Source: an uncultured bacterium
Lineage (GTDB): Bacteria > Cyanobacteriota > Vampirovibrionia > Gastranaerophilales > Gastranaerophilaceae
Length of the DNA stretch: 64,000 bases
Assembly (NCBI GenBank): GCA_900551965.1
Contig: URYF01000001.1
Span: forward strand, 1 to 64,000
Direction: 5' to 3'
Positions 1-9,133 of this stretch are shown one piece after another. The notes under the pieces were generated by a model, which worked only from the letters and a program-made list of their open reading frames with translations, was not told where the DNA came from and ran no database searches. Within the stretch, counting starts at the first letter, position 1. Each line of letters starts with the position of its first letter. Position numbers and translations under genes: made by a program.

Positions 1-1013
1 CCATCAGCAGCTTTTTGTGCTTCTGCAGGCTTACCTGTTAAGCCGGGAACAATCGGAGCTAAGATATCAGCAAGGGTTGATGGTCTGTCTTTGTAGATTG
101 TTTTTACAACTGCAGGTAATAAAATTGCAAGTCCTAATCCGTGTGACAGATCAGGTTTTACAGCACTTAACGGGTGTTCAAGCGCGTGGGTATAGTGTAA
201 TAATCCGTTATCAAAAGCTACTCCGCCCATCATTGCAGCATAAGCCAAGAAGTATCTTGCTTCTAAATCTTCCGGATTTGCGATTGCTTTTGGAAGATAT
301 TTTGCAACAAGTTCAATTACTTGTTTTGCAAGTGTGATTGAGTATGGTGATGCTACAGTTGATGTTGCGGCTTCAACTACATGGTTAACCGCATCGATAG
401 AAACGTATCTTGTTTGTTTTGGAGATAGTTTTGTCATTAATTGCGGATCATCAATTGCATACATAGGGTAAATACAATCATAAGCAATTGCAGGTTTAAA
501 ATCTTTTTCAAGGTTTGTTACAACTGCAAATCTGTTTGTTTCAGTACCTGTACCGTGTGTTAGGTTGATTGAAATAATTGGTGCAGCTTTTGTCGGTGCA
601 AATTTAAAATCATAAATATCTTCTGCGGTTTTATCAGGGTTTTCTATAAGAATAGCAACTGATTTCCCGGCATCAGTCGGAGAACCTCCGCCTATTGCTA
701 TAACTGCTTTTGCCCCGAAATCTTTAGCCATTTTAAACGCATCATTAACATGGTGAGTTGTAGGGTTTGGTGTAACCTGGTCAAAGTTAACATAGCCGAT
801 GTTGTTATCTTTTAGAGCTTTTTCTACAACATCCCAGGCTCCGGTTGCTTTATATGCATTTCTTCCTGACATTACAATAACTTTATCAATTCCTTTAGAT
901 TTAATGTCTGTTGCGATGTCGTGAATTTTTTGGATTGCTCCAACTCCGAAATAAACATTTGTTCTTGTACGGATTTCACGTACTTCGTGGATATTAATAT
1001 CTTTTTCCCACAT
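1..1013 (-). CDS. Iron-containing alcohol dehydrogenase, 3' end cut off by window edge
   Basis: Reads from an ATG at 1013 down to the window edge (about 337 codons; the family is usually 380-400 residues, so roughly the last 50 are missing). The nucleotide-binding signature GGGSPTDAGK lies at residues 108-117, and later segments carry the His-rich metal-binding region typical of group III Fe-dependent alcohol dehydrogenases (NHVVEA, then HYTHALEHPLSAV and HGLGLAILLP). A strong Shine-Dalgarno AAGGAGAG precedes the start. Such enzymes reduce aldehydes or ketones with NAD(P)H in fermentative metabolism in the cytoplasm; the substrate cannot be told from sequence. It is transcribed away from the next gene. 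Confidence 0.93.
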   Translation of the reverse strand, partial: MWEKDINIHEVREIRTRTNVYFGVGAIQKIHDIATDIKSKGIDKVIVMSGRNAYKATGAWDVVEKALKDNNIGYVNFDQVTPNPTTHHVNDAFKMAKDFGAKAVIAIGGGSPTDAGKSVAILIENPDKTAEDIYDFKFAPTKAAPIISINLTHGTGTETNRFAVVTNLEKDFKPAIAYDCIYPMYAIDDPQLMTKLSPKQTRYVSIDAVNHVVEAATSTVASPYSITLAKQVIELVAKYLPKAIANPEDLEARYFLAYAAMMGGVAFDNGLLHYTHALEHPLSAVKPDLSHGLGLAILLPAVVKTIYKDRPSTLADILAPIVPGLTGKPAEAQKAAD

Positions 1014-1131
1014 AGTAAACTCTCCTTTCTCTATAACCATTACGCTGTTTTCTTAAATGAATTATAGTGCGTAAATAATAAAATTTCAATCATTGTTAGC
1101 AAAAATAATTTTGTTAGGATTTACTATTGAT

Positions 1132-1971
1132 ATGAGAATTTTAAATATACAAAATGTGAGATATGACACAAACGGGAATATTCATAATAATTATATCAGT
1201 TTTAAGTCTTCTAAAAATAAAGAACATGTGGATTCTTCGAATATTGATAAACGCAATAACTCGCAAAAACCTTTGCCGGAGTGGGCAAGGAAGGCAATGC
1301 TTGGAACATTGGTGCTTATTGCCCTGAAAAATGAACCTGTTGTCCAGAATTGGTTCAAGCCTGATCCGACTCAAGAAGAGTTGGATAAAATTGAGTATTA
1401 TGAAGATATTCAAAAAATCCGTAAAGAAAAAGGGGTCAGTAGCGCATTTTATCATGTGGGCAGATTAAATGAGATTGAAGCTCCAAAGATAAAAGCTCTG
1501 GGTGACGGGAAATATCAGCTTGATTTTAAGCTTGATAATAGAAAAATCGGAATGAATATTCTATTTGATGAAAATAATAAAGACACAATTAAAGGAAGCG
1601 TGAAAATAGATGGAAATCCTTCCGTGAGATTTAAAGCGATTTTCCCGTCAGAAAATAAAGATGAGTTTAAAGTGATGCTTTTAGATAAAGAGAATAAGAG
1701 ATATATCTTTGGCAGGGATTACTTTGGGGAGCTTTATAAAGTTGAAAATGGTAAAAAGCAAACTCTGAATCGTGAAAATGTTGAAGAATATGAGAAGTAT
1801 CAAGAAGCTCTTGAAACACTTGATGATTGGTCATTTTTTACTAACGAGAATCCTTTGTGGAGAAATTTAAATTATCTGCTGCTTATCTATTTGCTTTTTA
1901 TGGAGGCTAAACACGATAGTTTAAGGCGTAAACAAAAAGAAAATGAAAATACAAATAGGCAAGAATTTTAA
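1132..1971 (+). CDS. Hypothetical protein with C-terminal membrane segment
   Basis: I do not recognise this 279-residue protein. The ATG at 1132 is preferred over an upstream TTG (1093) because AGGA sits 12 bases before it and the TTG has nothing. The N-terminus is Asn-rich and probably disordered (NIHNNYISFKSSKNKE). A hydrophobic stretch near residues 50-62 (AMLGTLVLIALKN) and another near 250-262 (LNYLLLIYLLFME) could insert into the membrane; between them is a charged, beta-rich middle (about residues 115-225). The gene is alone, between the divergent alcohol dehydrogenase and the symporter promoter. No function is proposed. Confidence 0.6.
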   Translation: MRILNIQNVRYDTNGNIHNNYISFKSSKNKEHVDSSNIDKRNNSQKPLPEWARKAMLGTLVLIALKNEPVVQNWFKPDPTQEELDKIEYYEDIQKIRKEKGVSSAFYHVGRLNEIEAPKIKALGDGKYQLDFKLDNRKIGMNILFDENNKDTIKGSVKIDGNPSVRFKAIFPSENKDEFKVMLLDKENKRYIFGRDYFGELYKVENGKKQTLNRENVEEYEKYQEALETLDDWSFFTNENPLWRNLNYLLLIYLLFMEAKHDSLRRKQKENENTNRQEF

Positions 1972-1976
1972 CAAAT

Positions 1977-2004
1977 TTTACAAAATGTTTCTTGGCAGTA
2001 TAAT
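1977..2004 (+). promoter_or_regulatory. Sigma-70-type promoter for symporter-ileS operon
   Basis: TTTACA (1977-1982), 16-base spacer, TATAAT (1999-2004). Transcription should begin near 2011, 36 bases ahead of the TTG start at 2047. The promoter begins six bases after the stop codon of the preceding gene. Confidence 0.65.
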
Positions 2005-2046
2005 GCTTGGCATGTTTGTTTTATAATCAAACTCAAGAGGTTAGAA

Positions 2047-3372
2047 TTGAAACATTCACGGCTGACATTGTTAATATTTTTAGCACTTATTCTTGGTGTG
2101 CTTTTCGGTCATTTTGCCCCACATATGGCGGTGAAAATGCGTGCTTTTGCATTGATATTTTTACGTATGGTAAAAATGATTATTGCGCCGTTGTTGTTTG
2201 CAACTCTTGTTACAGGTATTGCCGGGCATGGTGATACTAAAAAACTTGGTAAAATCGGGATAAAAACGATTATTTATTTTGAAATCGTTACCACATTGGC
2301 TTTGATTATCGGGCTTACGATGGGGAATATATTCAATCCGGGTAAAGGTTTTGTAACAGGTACGGTTGCTAATCCGGAGCTATTGAAAGAAGCCGGCTTG
2401 ATGGCTGTAACCACTCCGCATACCTCAATTTCTGAGATGATTGTTAATGTCTTTCCGACAAGTATTGTTCAGGCGATGTCTGAAGGTAACTTGTTACAAA
2501 TTGTTGTATTTTCAATCTTTATGGCGGTTGCAATCTGTGCGGTTGGTAAAAAAGCTCAACCTGTTATGGATTTATTAAATTCCGTATCTCAGATAATGTT
2601 CAAATTTACAGAATATGTTATGTACTTTGCGCCTCTTGGTATTTTTGGCGCGATAGCTTCAACTGTCGGTATGAACGGATTATCAATTTTAAAAAATTAT
2701 GCGAAAATTATTTTCTCATTATATACAGCGCTTGCAGTTTTTGTTTTGATTGTTCTTTTTATTGCCTGCAAGTATGCACGAATATCTTTCAGAAGTTTAT
2801 TGAAAGCTATTCAGGAACCTGCAATTCTTGCATTTTCTACCGCAAGTTCAGAAGCAGCTTTTCCTAAAGCAATTGAAATTATGGAAAGATTTGGAGTTCC
2901 GCAAAATATCGTAAGCTTTGTTATGCCGACGGGATATACTTTTAACCTTGACGGCAGTACGTTATATCTTGCAATGGCTGTTATTTTTTCATCTCAAATT
3001 TGCGGTATAAATTTGGATTTAAACCAGCAAATACTTATGATGCTTGCACTAATGTTGACAAGTAAAGGTATTGCAGGGGTGCCGAGAGTATCATTGGTTG
3101 TTCTTGCGGGAACTTTATCAAGTTTCAATATTCCAATCATCGGGGTTGCAATCCTGCTGGGTATAGATCAGGTTCTTGATATGGGACGAACTACTGTTAA
3201 CCTTATCGGAAATTGTGTTGCAACAGTTGTTATTGCCCGTTGGGAAAATGAATTTGATTATGATAAAATGAAATTATTTATAAAAGAATCTGATGCCGAA
3301 AGTTCAGAAATGGGGCTGGGCGCAGTAAAAAAGATTTGTGACAAAGTAACTAATAAAGCAGAGGAATCGTAA
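2047..3372 (+). CDS. Dicarboxylate/amino acid:cation symporter (DAACS family)
   Basis: A 441-residue polytopic membrane protein of the GltP/DctA/glutamate-transporter family, which brings glutamate, aspartate or C4-dicarboxylates into the cell with Na+ or H+. Family marks are visible: N-terminal membrane segments with PLLFATLVTGIAGHG, the serine-rich re-entrant loop STASSEAAFP, then MPTGYTFNLDGSTLY and the C-terminal substrate region GIDQVLDMGRTTVNLIGN. Length is normal. The start is a TTG with AAGAGG seven bases upstream; no ATG lies in a reasonable place. Only one base separates its stop from ileS, so the two are co-transcribed. Confidence 0.93.
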   Translation: MKHSRLTLLIFLALILGVLFGHFAPHMAVKMRAFALIFLRMVKMIIAPLLFATLVTGIAGHGDTKKLGKIGIKTIIYFEIVTTLALIIGLTMGNIFNPGKGFVTGTVANPELLKEAGLMAVTTPHTSISEMIVNVFPTSIVQAMSEGNLLQIVVFSIFMAVAICAVGKKAQPVMDLLNSVSQIMFKFTEYVMYFAPLGIFGAIASTVGMNGLSILKNYAKIIFSLYTALAVFVLIVLFIACKYARISFRSLLKAIQEPAILAFSTASSEAAFPKAIEIMERFGVPQNIVSFVMPTGYTFNLDGSTLYLAMAVIFSSQICGINLDLNQQILMMLALMLTSKGIAGVPRVSLVVLAGTLSSFNIPIIGVAILLGIDQVLDMGRTTVNLIGNCVATVVIARWENEFDYDKMKLFIKESDAESSEMGLGAVKKICDKVTNKAEES

Positions 3373-3373
3373 T

Positions 3374-6187
3374 ATGGCAGAAGAAAGTACTAAAGTAGAG
3401 TATAAAAATACCCTTAATTTGCCTCAAACAACTTTGGCAATGAGAGCGAATGCAACGGTAAGAGAGTTGGAAATCCAAAAATTTTGGGAAGAAAACAATA
3501 TTTATGGAAAAATGACCGAAGGACGTGATAAAGCAAATGCCTTTGTTCTTCATGACGGGCCTCCATACTTGAGTTCTGAAAAAATTCACGTTGGTACTGC
3601 TTTAAATAAAATTTTGAAAGATATTTTGATTAAATATAAATCACAGCGCGGATTTTATGCTCCGTATGTTCCGGGGTATGACGGGCATGGTTTGCCTATT
3701 GAAAATGCCGTTGTAAAAAATATTAAAGGCGGACGCCACGCTATTACGGAAGTTGAACTAAGAGCAAAATGCAGAGAATTTGCACACAAAAACCTTAAAG
3801 GTCAGGAAAGCGAATTTAAGCGTTTAGGAGTTTTAGGCAATTGGGAAAATCCTTATTTGACAATCAATCCTGAATACGAAGCTGAGCAAATCAGAGTTTT
3901 TGGTGAAATGTACAAAAAAGGCTATATTGAAAAAGGTTTGAAACCTGTTTATTGGTGTGCATCTTGTGAAACAGCTTTAGCAGAAGCTGAAGTTGAATAT
4001 GCTGACCATACTTCAACTTCAATCTATGTAAGATTCAAATTTGATAATGAATCAACCTCTAAAATTAACAATGAAATTTTGAAACAGAATGACAAAGATA
4101 TATATGCCATTATCTGGACAACAACACCTTGGACAATTCCTTCAAATATGGCAATTTCTATGCACCCGAGATTTGAATATACATTCTTTACTTACAAAAA
4201 TGATGTATATGTTGCAGCAACAGAACTTTTAGGATCATTCTTAAAAGATGTTGAATGGGAAGAATCTGATATTAAGGTTCTTGGAACTTGTTCTGGACAA
4301 GATTTGGAATTGTTAAATACAAAACATCCTCTTGTTGACAGAAAATCGCCTATAATTCTTGGTGAACACGTTACTCTTGATGCTGGTACCGGTTCTGTAC
4401 ATACAGCCCCGGGTCATGGTTTGGAAGACTATGAGGTTGGCTGCAGATATAATATTGATGTGTTTTCACCGCTTGACGGGCAGGGAATTTGGACTGAATC
4501 TGTCGGTATTTCTGAACTCGTTGGAGTCCCTTATTATAAAGGTAATTCGATGGTTATCGAAATGCTGCAAAATTGTGGTGCATTACTTAAACAGCAAGAT
4601 ATTCAGCACAGCTATCCTCACTGCTGGAGATGTAAAAAGCCTGTAATATATAGAGCTACTCCGCAATGGTTTGTTAAAGTTGACAAATTCAGAGATATAG
4701 CGCTTGATGCTATTAAAAATGTTAAATGGATTCCATCTAGCGGCGAGAACAGAATCGGTAATATGGTTGAAAGCCGTACTGATTGGTGTATTTCTCGTCA
4801 GCGTGCTTGGGGTGTTCCTATCCCGATTTTCTATTGTGAAGATTGTGGAGAAGTTATCTGTAACGATGCGACTATTGAAAAAGTTGCTGAAATGTTTGAA
4901 AAAGAAAGTTCTGATGCGTGGGTTAAATATTCAGCAGAAGAATTATTGCCGGAAGGTTTTGTATGTCCTAAATGCGGCAAAAAACATTTCCGTAAAGAAA
5001 AAGATATTATGGACGTTTGGTTTGATTCAGGTGTTTCTTGGAGAGCTGTTGTTGAAAAAAGAGCCGATGAACTAGGTCATACTCCTGTTGATATGTATTT
5101 GGAAGGCTCAGATCAGCACAGAGGTTGGTTCCAGTCTTCACTGTTGACTTCAATTGCGACTCAAGGCAAAGCTCCTTATAAAGAAGTTTTGACTCACGGT
5201 TTTGTATTTGGAGAAGACGGACGCAAAATGTCAAAATCTTTAGGCAACTATATCAGACCTGATGATATTATTAAAAAATACGGTGCAGATATTTTAAGAT
5301 TGTGGGCTGCTTCAGTGGACTATCGTAACGATATCAAAATCGGAAATAATATTATTGGTCAGCTGACAGAAATCTTCAAGAAAACAAGAAATACTGCGAG
5401 ATTTTTAATCGGTAACTTGTTTGATTTTGATCCGGCGGTTGATTATGTTCAATATGATGAGCTTAAAAATATTGATAAATTTGCACTTCACAAGTTGAAT
5501 AAGTTGATTGGTGAAGTAACAGAAGCGTTTGAAAATTATGAGTTCTACAAATACTTCCAATGCTTACAAAACTTTGCGGCAGTTGATTTGAGTTCATTCT
5601 ATCTTGATATTGTAAAAGACAGATTATATACAGCAGGTAAAAAATCTTTATCCCGCAGGGCTTGTCAGACAGTCTTGTTTGAAAATTTGATGGCTTTAGT
5701 AAGAATTTTGGCACCTGTAATGCCTCATCAGGCTGAAGATATCTGGCAGAATGTTCCGGAAGTTCAAAAAGGCGGCTTGATTAGTATTTTACTATCTGAT
5801 TGGCCTGTAGTTAACGAAAAATGGAACAACTCCGGTTTGGAAGAAGAATTTACAAAAATTCTTAAATCAAGAGAAGTTGTTTCTCGCGCTATTGAACCTT
5901 TAAGAGCTGATAAGAAAGTCGGAAGTTCACTGGAAGCTGCTGTTTATATTAAAGCGGAAGATGATTCTGTATTAAAAGCAAATGAAGCGGATTTGGCTGA
6001 TATTTATATTGTTTCGCAGGCTGTTTTGGCAGATGTTAAACCGGAAAATGTATTAAATGAATACACAGAAGATGGTTATACTGTTTGGGTTACAATGGCT
6101 CAAGGCGAAAAATGTACAAGATGCTGGAAATATCGTTCACTTAATGAAGACGGAATTTGTCAGGATTGTCTTGATGCAATTAAATAA
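3374..6187 (+). CDS. ileS: Isoleucyl-tRNA synthetase
   Basis: Class I aminoacyl-tRNA synthetase of 937 residues that charges tRNA-Ile. In order: the class I signature, here HVGT (72-75) rather than HIGH; the CP1 editing domain (TTTPWTIPSN, then GTGSVHTAPGHGLEDYE); internal Cys pairs (YCEDCGE, VCPKCGK); KMSKS (618-622); an anticodon-binding helical domain; and a C-terminal zinc finger CTRCWKY...CQDC. Bacterial-type length. It follows the symporter with a single-base gap and ends at a hairpin terminator. Identification is secure; the only oddity is Thr in place of the second signature His. Confidence 0.98.
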   Translation: MAEESTKVEYKNTLNLPQTTLAMRANATVRELEIQKFWEENNIYGKMTEGRDKANAFVLHDGPPYLSSEKIHVGTALNKILKDILIKYKSQRGFYAPYVPGYDGHGLPIENAVVKNIKGGRHAITEVELRAKCREFAHKNLKGQESEFKRLGVLGNWENPYLTINPEYEAEQIRVFGEMYKKGYIEKGLKPVYWCASCETALAEAEVEYADHTSTSIYVRFKFDNESTSKINNEILKQNDKDIYAIIWTTTPWTIPSNMAISMHPRFEYTFFTYKNDVYVAATELLGSFLKDVEWEESDIKVLGTCSGQDLELLNTKHPLVDRKSPIILGEHVTLDAGTGSVHTAPGHGLEDYEVGCRYNIDVFSPLDGQGIWTESVGISELVGVPYYKGNSMVIEMLQNCGALLKQQDIQHSYPHCWRCKKPVIYRATPQWFVKVDKFRDIALDAIKNVKWIPSSGENRIGNMVESRTDWCISRQRAWGVPIPIFYCEDCGEVICNDATIEKVAEMFEKESSDAWVKYSAEELLPEGFVCPKCGKKHFRKEKDIMDVWFDSGVSWRAVVEKRADELGHTPVDMYLEGSDQHRGWFQSSLLTSIATQGKAPYKEVLTHGFVFGEDGRKMSKSLGNYIRPDDIIKKYGADILRLWAASVDYRNDIKIGNNIIGQLTEIFKKTRNTARFLIGNLFDFDPAVDYVQYDELKNIDKFALHKLNKLIGEVTEAFENYEFYKYFQCLQNFAAVDLSSFYLDIVKDRLYTAGKKSLSRRACQTVLFENLMALVRILAPVMPHQAEDIWQNVPEVQKGGLISILLSDWPVVNEKWNNSGLEEEFTKILKSREVVSRAIEPLRADKKVGSSLEAAVYIKAEDDSVLKANEADLADIYIVSQAVLADVKPENVLNEYTEDGYTVWVTMAQGEKCTRCWKYRSLNEDGICQDCLDAIK

Positions 6188-6210
6188 CAGGTAAAATAAA
6201 TATTAAATAA

Positions 6211-6243
6211 AAATACAGGTGGTCAGATTGATTACCTGTATTT
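6211..6243 (+). terminator. Rho-independent terminator after ileS
   Basis: Perfect 10-bp stem, AAATACAGGT (6211-6220) with ACCTGTATTT (6234-6243), 13-base loop, then TTTT partly inside the stem and GTTT. Confidence 0.7.
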
Positions 6244-6315
6244 TGTTTATAAACCTTTACAATAAGGCAATTATGATATTCATTTTGGTTTTGTATATAA
6301 AAGGTAGAAAATGTA

Positions 6316-7005
6316 ATGTATATAAAACCGATATCTGAATCTTTATTAAAAACAGAATTTTCGAGGTTTTCAGAATTTGTTCTGCAAAACCAAAACAAAT
6401 TAACACCGCGTGTTTTCTCGGAAGAATTTATAAATTTGCAAAGAGGGTCTGGCGATTTTATGGATACATTTTGCCGTGAGGCGGAAGTTTTAGCCGGCAG
6501 GCTTGTGGAATCTGAAAATAAAGATTTTGCAGGCATTGTAATGAGCGGACTTTGTAAGGCTGCCGAGTTTATTCCAAGCAAGCTTGAAAAATATGCTCAG
6601 CAAGGTTATGAATTGGCTAAATCAAACGGTGATTATGTACATATGATGGCAAGGCTGAATGATTTGCGCAAAGTTTATATGAACAGACCTGATAAGTTAT
6701 ACAATTATATCCAGGTTCTATATAAGCAGGAAAATTGTTTGAAGGAATTAACAAATCATTATGAGAAGGCAACCGGTGCATATAAATCAGTTATAAGAAA
6801 GCCTGCGTCACGGGAAGATTACAAGCAGATGCTTGCCTATGTTCAAACCGAAATCGGCAAACTCACACGAAAAAAACATCCTAATGCTGCAATGAAAAAA
6901 CTTTTATCGGCAAAGGCAACTTTTGAACAAAGCGGTAATCAGAGAAGTATTGATTATATTGATATGCTGTTGTCTGAAATCCAAGAAATGCTTTCCCGTA
7001 AATAA
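6316..7005 (+). CDS. Hypothetical all-helical protein
   Basis: I do not recognise this 229-residue protein. It looks entirely alpha-helical, with basic and acidic residues alternating, and a middle (residues 75-150) of helix-turn-helix character that could be a degenerate TPR-type solenoid. There is no signal peptide and no membrane segment, so it should be cytoplasmic. AAAGGT lies upstream of the ATG. It stands between the ileS terminator and dnaB, transcribed in the same direction as both; a role linked to either is not supported by anything visible. Confidence 0.6.
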   Translation: MYIKPISESLLKTEFSRFSEFVLQNQNKLTPRVFSEEFINLQRGSGDFMDTFCREAEVLAGRLVESENKDFAGIVMSGLCKAAEFIPSKLEKYAQQGYELAKSNGDYVHMMARLNDLRKVYMNRPDKLYNYIQVLYKQENCLKELTNHYEKATGAYKSVIRKPASREDYKQMLAYVQTEIGKLTRKKHPNAAMKKLLSAKATFEQSGNQRSIDYIDMLLSEIQEMLSRK

Positions 7006-7111
7006 ATAAAATTTATGCTTAACATAAATGTTACTTAACTATTTTTAACATGTGCGGGTGTCCGGAATGTTTATGTACTATGATTATTTATAGAGTTAGG
7101 GGGATAAGTTT

Positions 7112-8503
7112 ATGCCTGCAGCATCAAAAGAAACAAGAAAAAAAATCGATGAAAGTTTAATACCTCAAAATATAGAAGCGGAAGAGGCGGTATTAGGGGC
7201 GATATTGGTTAATCCGGAAACCCTTGCTAAGGTTTCTGATTCGCTGACTTCTGCAAGTTTTTATAAACCTGCTCATAGATACATATATGATGCAATGCTT
7301 CAACTGTTCAATAATAATGATAATATTGATATTGTATCGGTTTCTGATGTTTTAAGCTACAGTGGAAAATTGGAATCAGTTGGGGGCAGAGCATATATTA
7401 ATGACCTTGTTGAAAATACGATTACCACTTCAAATATTTCATATTATGCAAAAATTATTCAAGAAAAAGCTGTAAAAAGAGCATTGATTAATGCGGGTTC
7501 TGAGATTGTTGGCAAGGGATATGATTTAGAGCCAAGTGACAGGTCTTTGGAGCAGGCTGAAAAGTTAATTTTTGATATTGGTTCAAGCAAGGCTACAGCA
7601 GATTTAAAACACGTAAAAGATTTGGTTCTTGATACATGGGACAGTATTGAGTATCGTTATAATCACAAAGATGAACTTTCAGGTTTGAGAACTGATTTTA
7701 CCGAGCTTGATACTATGATGAGCGGGTTGCATAAGTCGGATTTGATTATTTTAGCAGCACGTCCCGCTATGGGAAAAACCGCTTTTGCATTAAACATTGC
7801 ACAAAATGTTGCGATTAAAGAAAAAGTTCCTGTGTGTATATTCTCTCTTGAAATGTCAGCATCTCAGCTTGTTCAGCGTATGTTGTGTTCATACGCAGAA
7901 GTTGATGCACAGCGATTAAAAACAGGAAATATGCTCCAACAGGATTTGGAAAAACTAGCAATGGCAATGAATGATTTTTCGCAAGCTCCAATTTATATTG
8001 ACGATACGTCAGGTTGTACATTGACAGATATTCGTACAAAGTGCCGCAGGTTAAAAACTCAGCAAAAAGATTTAGGGCTGATTGTAATTGACTATTTGCA
8101 GTTGATGGAAGGCGGCGGAAAAGATGATCGTTTGCAGCAGATTTCAGCTATATCCAGAGGCTTGAAAATTCTTGCAAAAGAACTTGATGTTCCTATTATT
8201 ACACTTTCACAGCTGTCTCGTGCGGTTGAAGGCCGTAATGATAAACGTCCTATGCTTTCAGACTTGCGTGAATCCGGTTCAATTGAACAAGACGCCGATA
8301 TAGTTATGTTTATTTATCGTGAGGATTATTATAATAAAGGGGAATCCGAAGAAGAGGAAAACGTAAAAGCGGCTTCAAAAGGATTGTCAGAAGTAATTAT
8401 TGCAAAACACAGAAACGGTCCTGTCGGAACGGTTAAATTGTTATTCCAGGGCAATATTACAAAATTCAAAAACCCTATTGACCAGGCTTTTGATGCATTT
8501 TAA
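7112..8503 (+). CDS. dnaB: Replicative DNA helicase DnaB
   Basis: Hexameric 5'-3' helicase that unwinds the chromosome at the fork and recruits primase. The 463 residues show the N-terminal helical collar (IPQNIEAEEAVLGAIL, about 17-120), then the RecA-like motor: Walker A AARPAMGKTA near residue 218-227, LEMSASQLVQRM, Walker B LGLIVIDYLQLM, and SQLSRAVEGRNDKRP with LRESGSIEQDAD near the arginine finger. No intein is present. AGGGGGAT precedes the ATG. The gene is followed by a GC-rich hairpin. Confidence 0.98.
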   Translation: MPAASKETRKKIDESLIPQNIEAEEAVLGAILVNPETLAKVSDSLTSASFYKPAHRYIYDAMLQLFNNNDNIDIVSVSDVLSYSGKLESVGGRAYINDLVENTITTSNISYYAKIIQEKAVKRALINAGSEIVGKGYDLEPSDRSLEQAEKLIFDIGSSKATADLKHVKDLVLDTWDSIEYRYNHKDELSGLRTDFTELDTMMSGLHKSDLIILAARPAMGKTAFALNIAQNVAIKEKVPVCIFSLEMSASQLVQRMLCSYAEVDAQRLKTGNMLQQDLEKLAMAMNDFSQAPIYIDDTSGCTLTDIRTKCRRLKTQQKDLGLIVIDYLQLMEGGGKDDRLQQISAISRGLKILAKELDVPIITLSQLSRAVEGRNDKRPMLSDLRESGSIEQDADIVMFIYREDYYNKGESEEEENVKAASKGLSEVIIAKHRNGPVGTVKLLFQGNITKFKNPIDQAFDAF

Positions 8504-8524
8504 TAAATTAAGTTTATAATACAT

Positions 8525-8550
8525 CGGCGCGGATTAAAAAATCCGCGCCG
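8525..8550. terminator. GC-rich hairpin between convergent dnaB and small exported protein
   Basis: Perfect 10-bp stem CGGCGCGGAT / ATCCGCGCCG (8525-8534 with 8541-8550), loop TAAAAA. It lacks a good T-run on either side, but its place between two convergent stop codons suggests a bidirectional terminator. Confidence 0.55.
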
Positions 8551-8571
8551 TCAACGTTATAGTAATATTTA

Positions 8572-9006
8572 TTATTCTTCCTCAAGCAAATTTTTATATG
8601 TGCAAACATCAGGACGATTTTTTATATAATTTGTGAGTTTTTCTTTTAATTGCTGCTCTGCTACAGGATTTGTTGCTGCACTTTCCATTTTTTTGATAAG
8701 ATCCATTCTCTGTTCTTTTGTAAATCTGCAATTTATTGTAATGATATTACCTTGTAATTCTCTTGCATATACATTTACTTTTGTTGCGCATTTACCGCCC
8801 CTGATACCTACTATTGAATTTGTTGTTTTTAAATGTAAAACAGGCATAGTTTTATCTCCGGTTGGTATTTGTGATTGGTTAGACTCGGAATATGCACCGC
8901 AAACCTCAAACCTATGGATATAATTTGAAGAGTATTCTGTTTCTATAGCATAAGCAATTCCGGTGATGCCTAAGATTGCAAATGTTGTTAATAATAACTT
9001 TCTCAT
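8572..9006 (-). CDS. Small exported protein of unknown function
   Basis: A 144-residue protein with a clear Sec signal peptide: MRKLLLTTFAILGITGIAYA, with cleavage expected after AYA at residue 20. The mature part has four cysteines (in FEVCGAY, GGKCATK, INCRFT and DVCTYK), which could form two disulphides in the periplasm, and a charged helical C-terminus. AAAGGAAG precedes the ATG. I cannot assign a family. It is monocistronic, convergent with dnaB and divergent from the cation efflux gene. Confidence 0.7.
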   Translation of the reverse strand: MRKLLLTTFAILGITGIAYAIETEYSSNYIHRFEVCGAYSESNQSQIPTGDKTMPVLHLKTTNSIVGIRGGKCATKVNVYARELQGNIITINCRFTKEQRMDLIKKMESAATNPVAEQQLKEKLTNYIKNRPDVCTYKNLLEEE

Positions 9007-9133
9007 ATACTTCCTTTCTTGATTTATTCTTTCATTATAACTTTTTTCTAATATTTGTACAACTCTGAACGGTTGATTTTATCTTGGAAGATACTATAAT
9101 TAAAAATATCAAATTATATTATTGGAGCATAAG

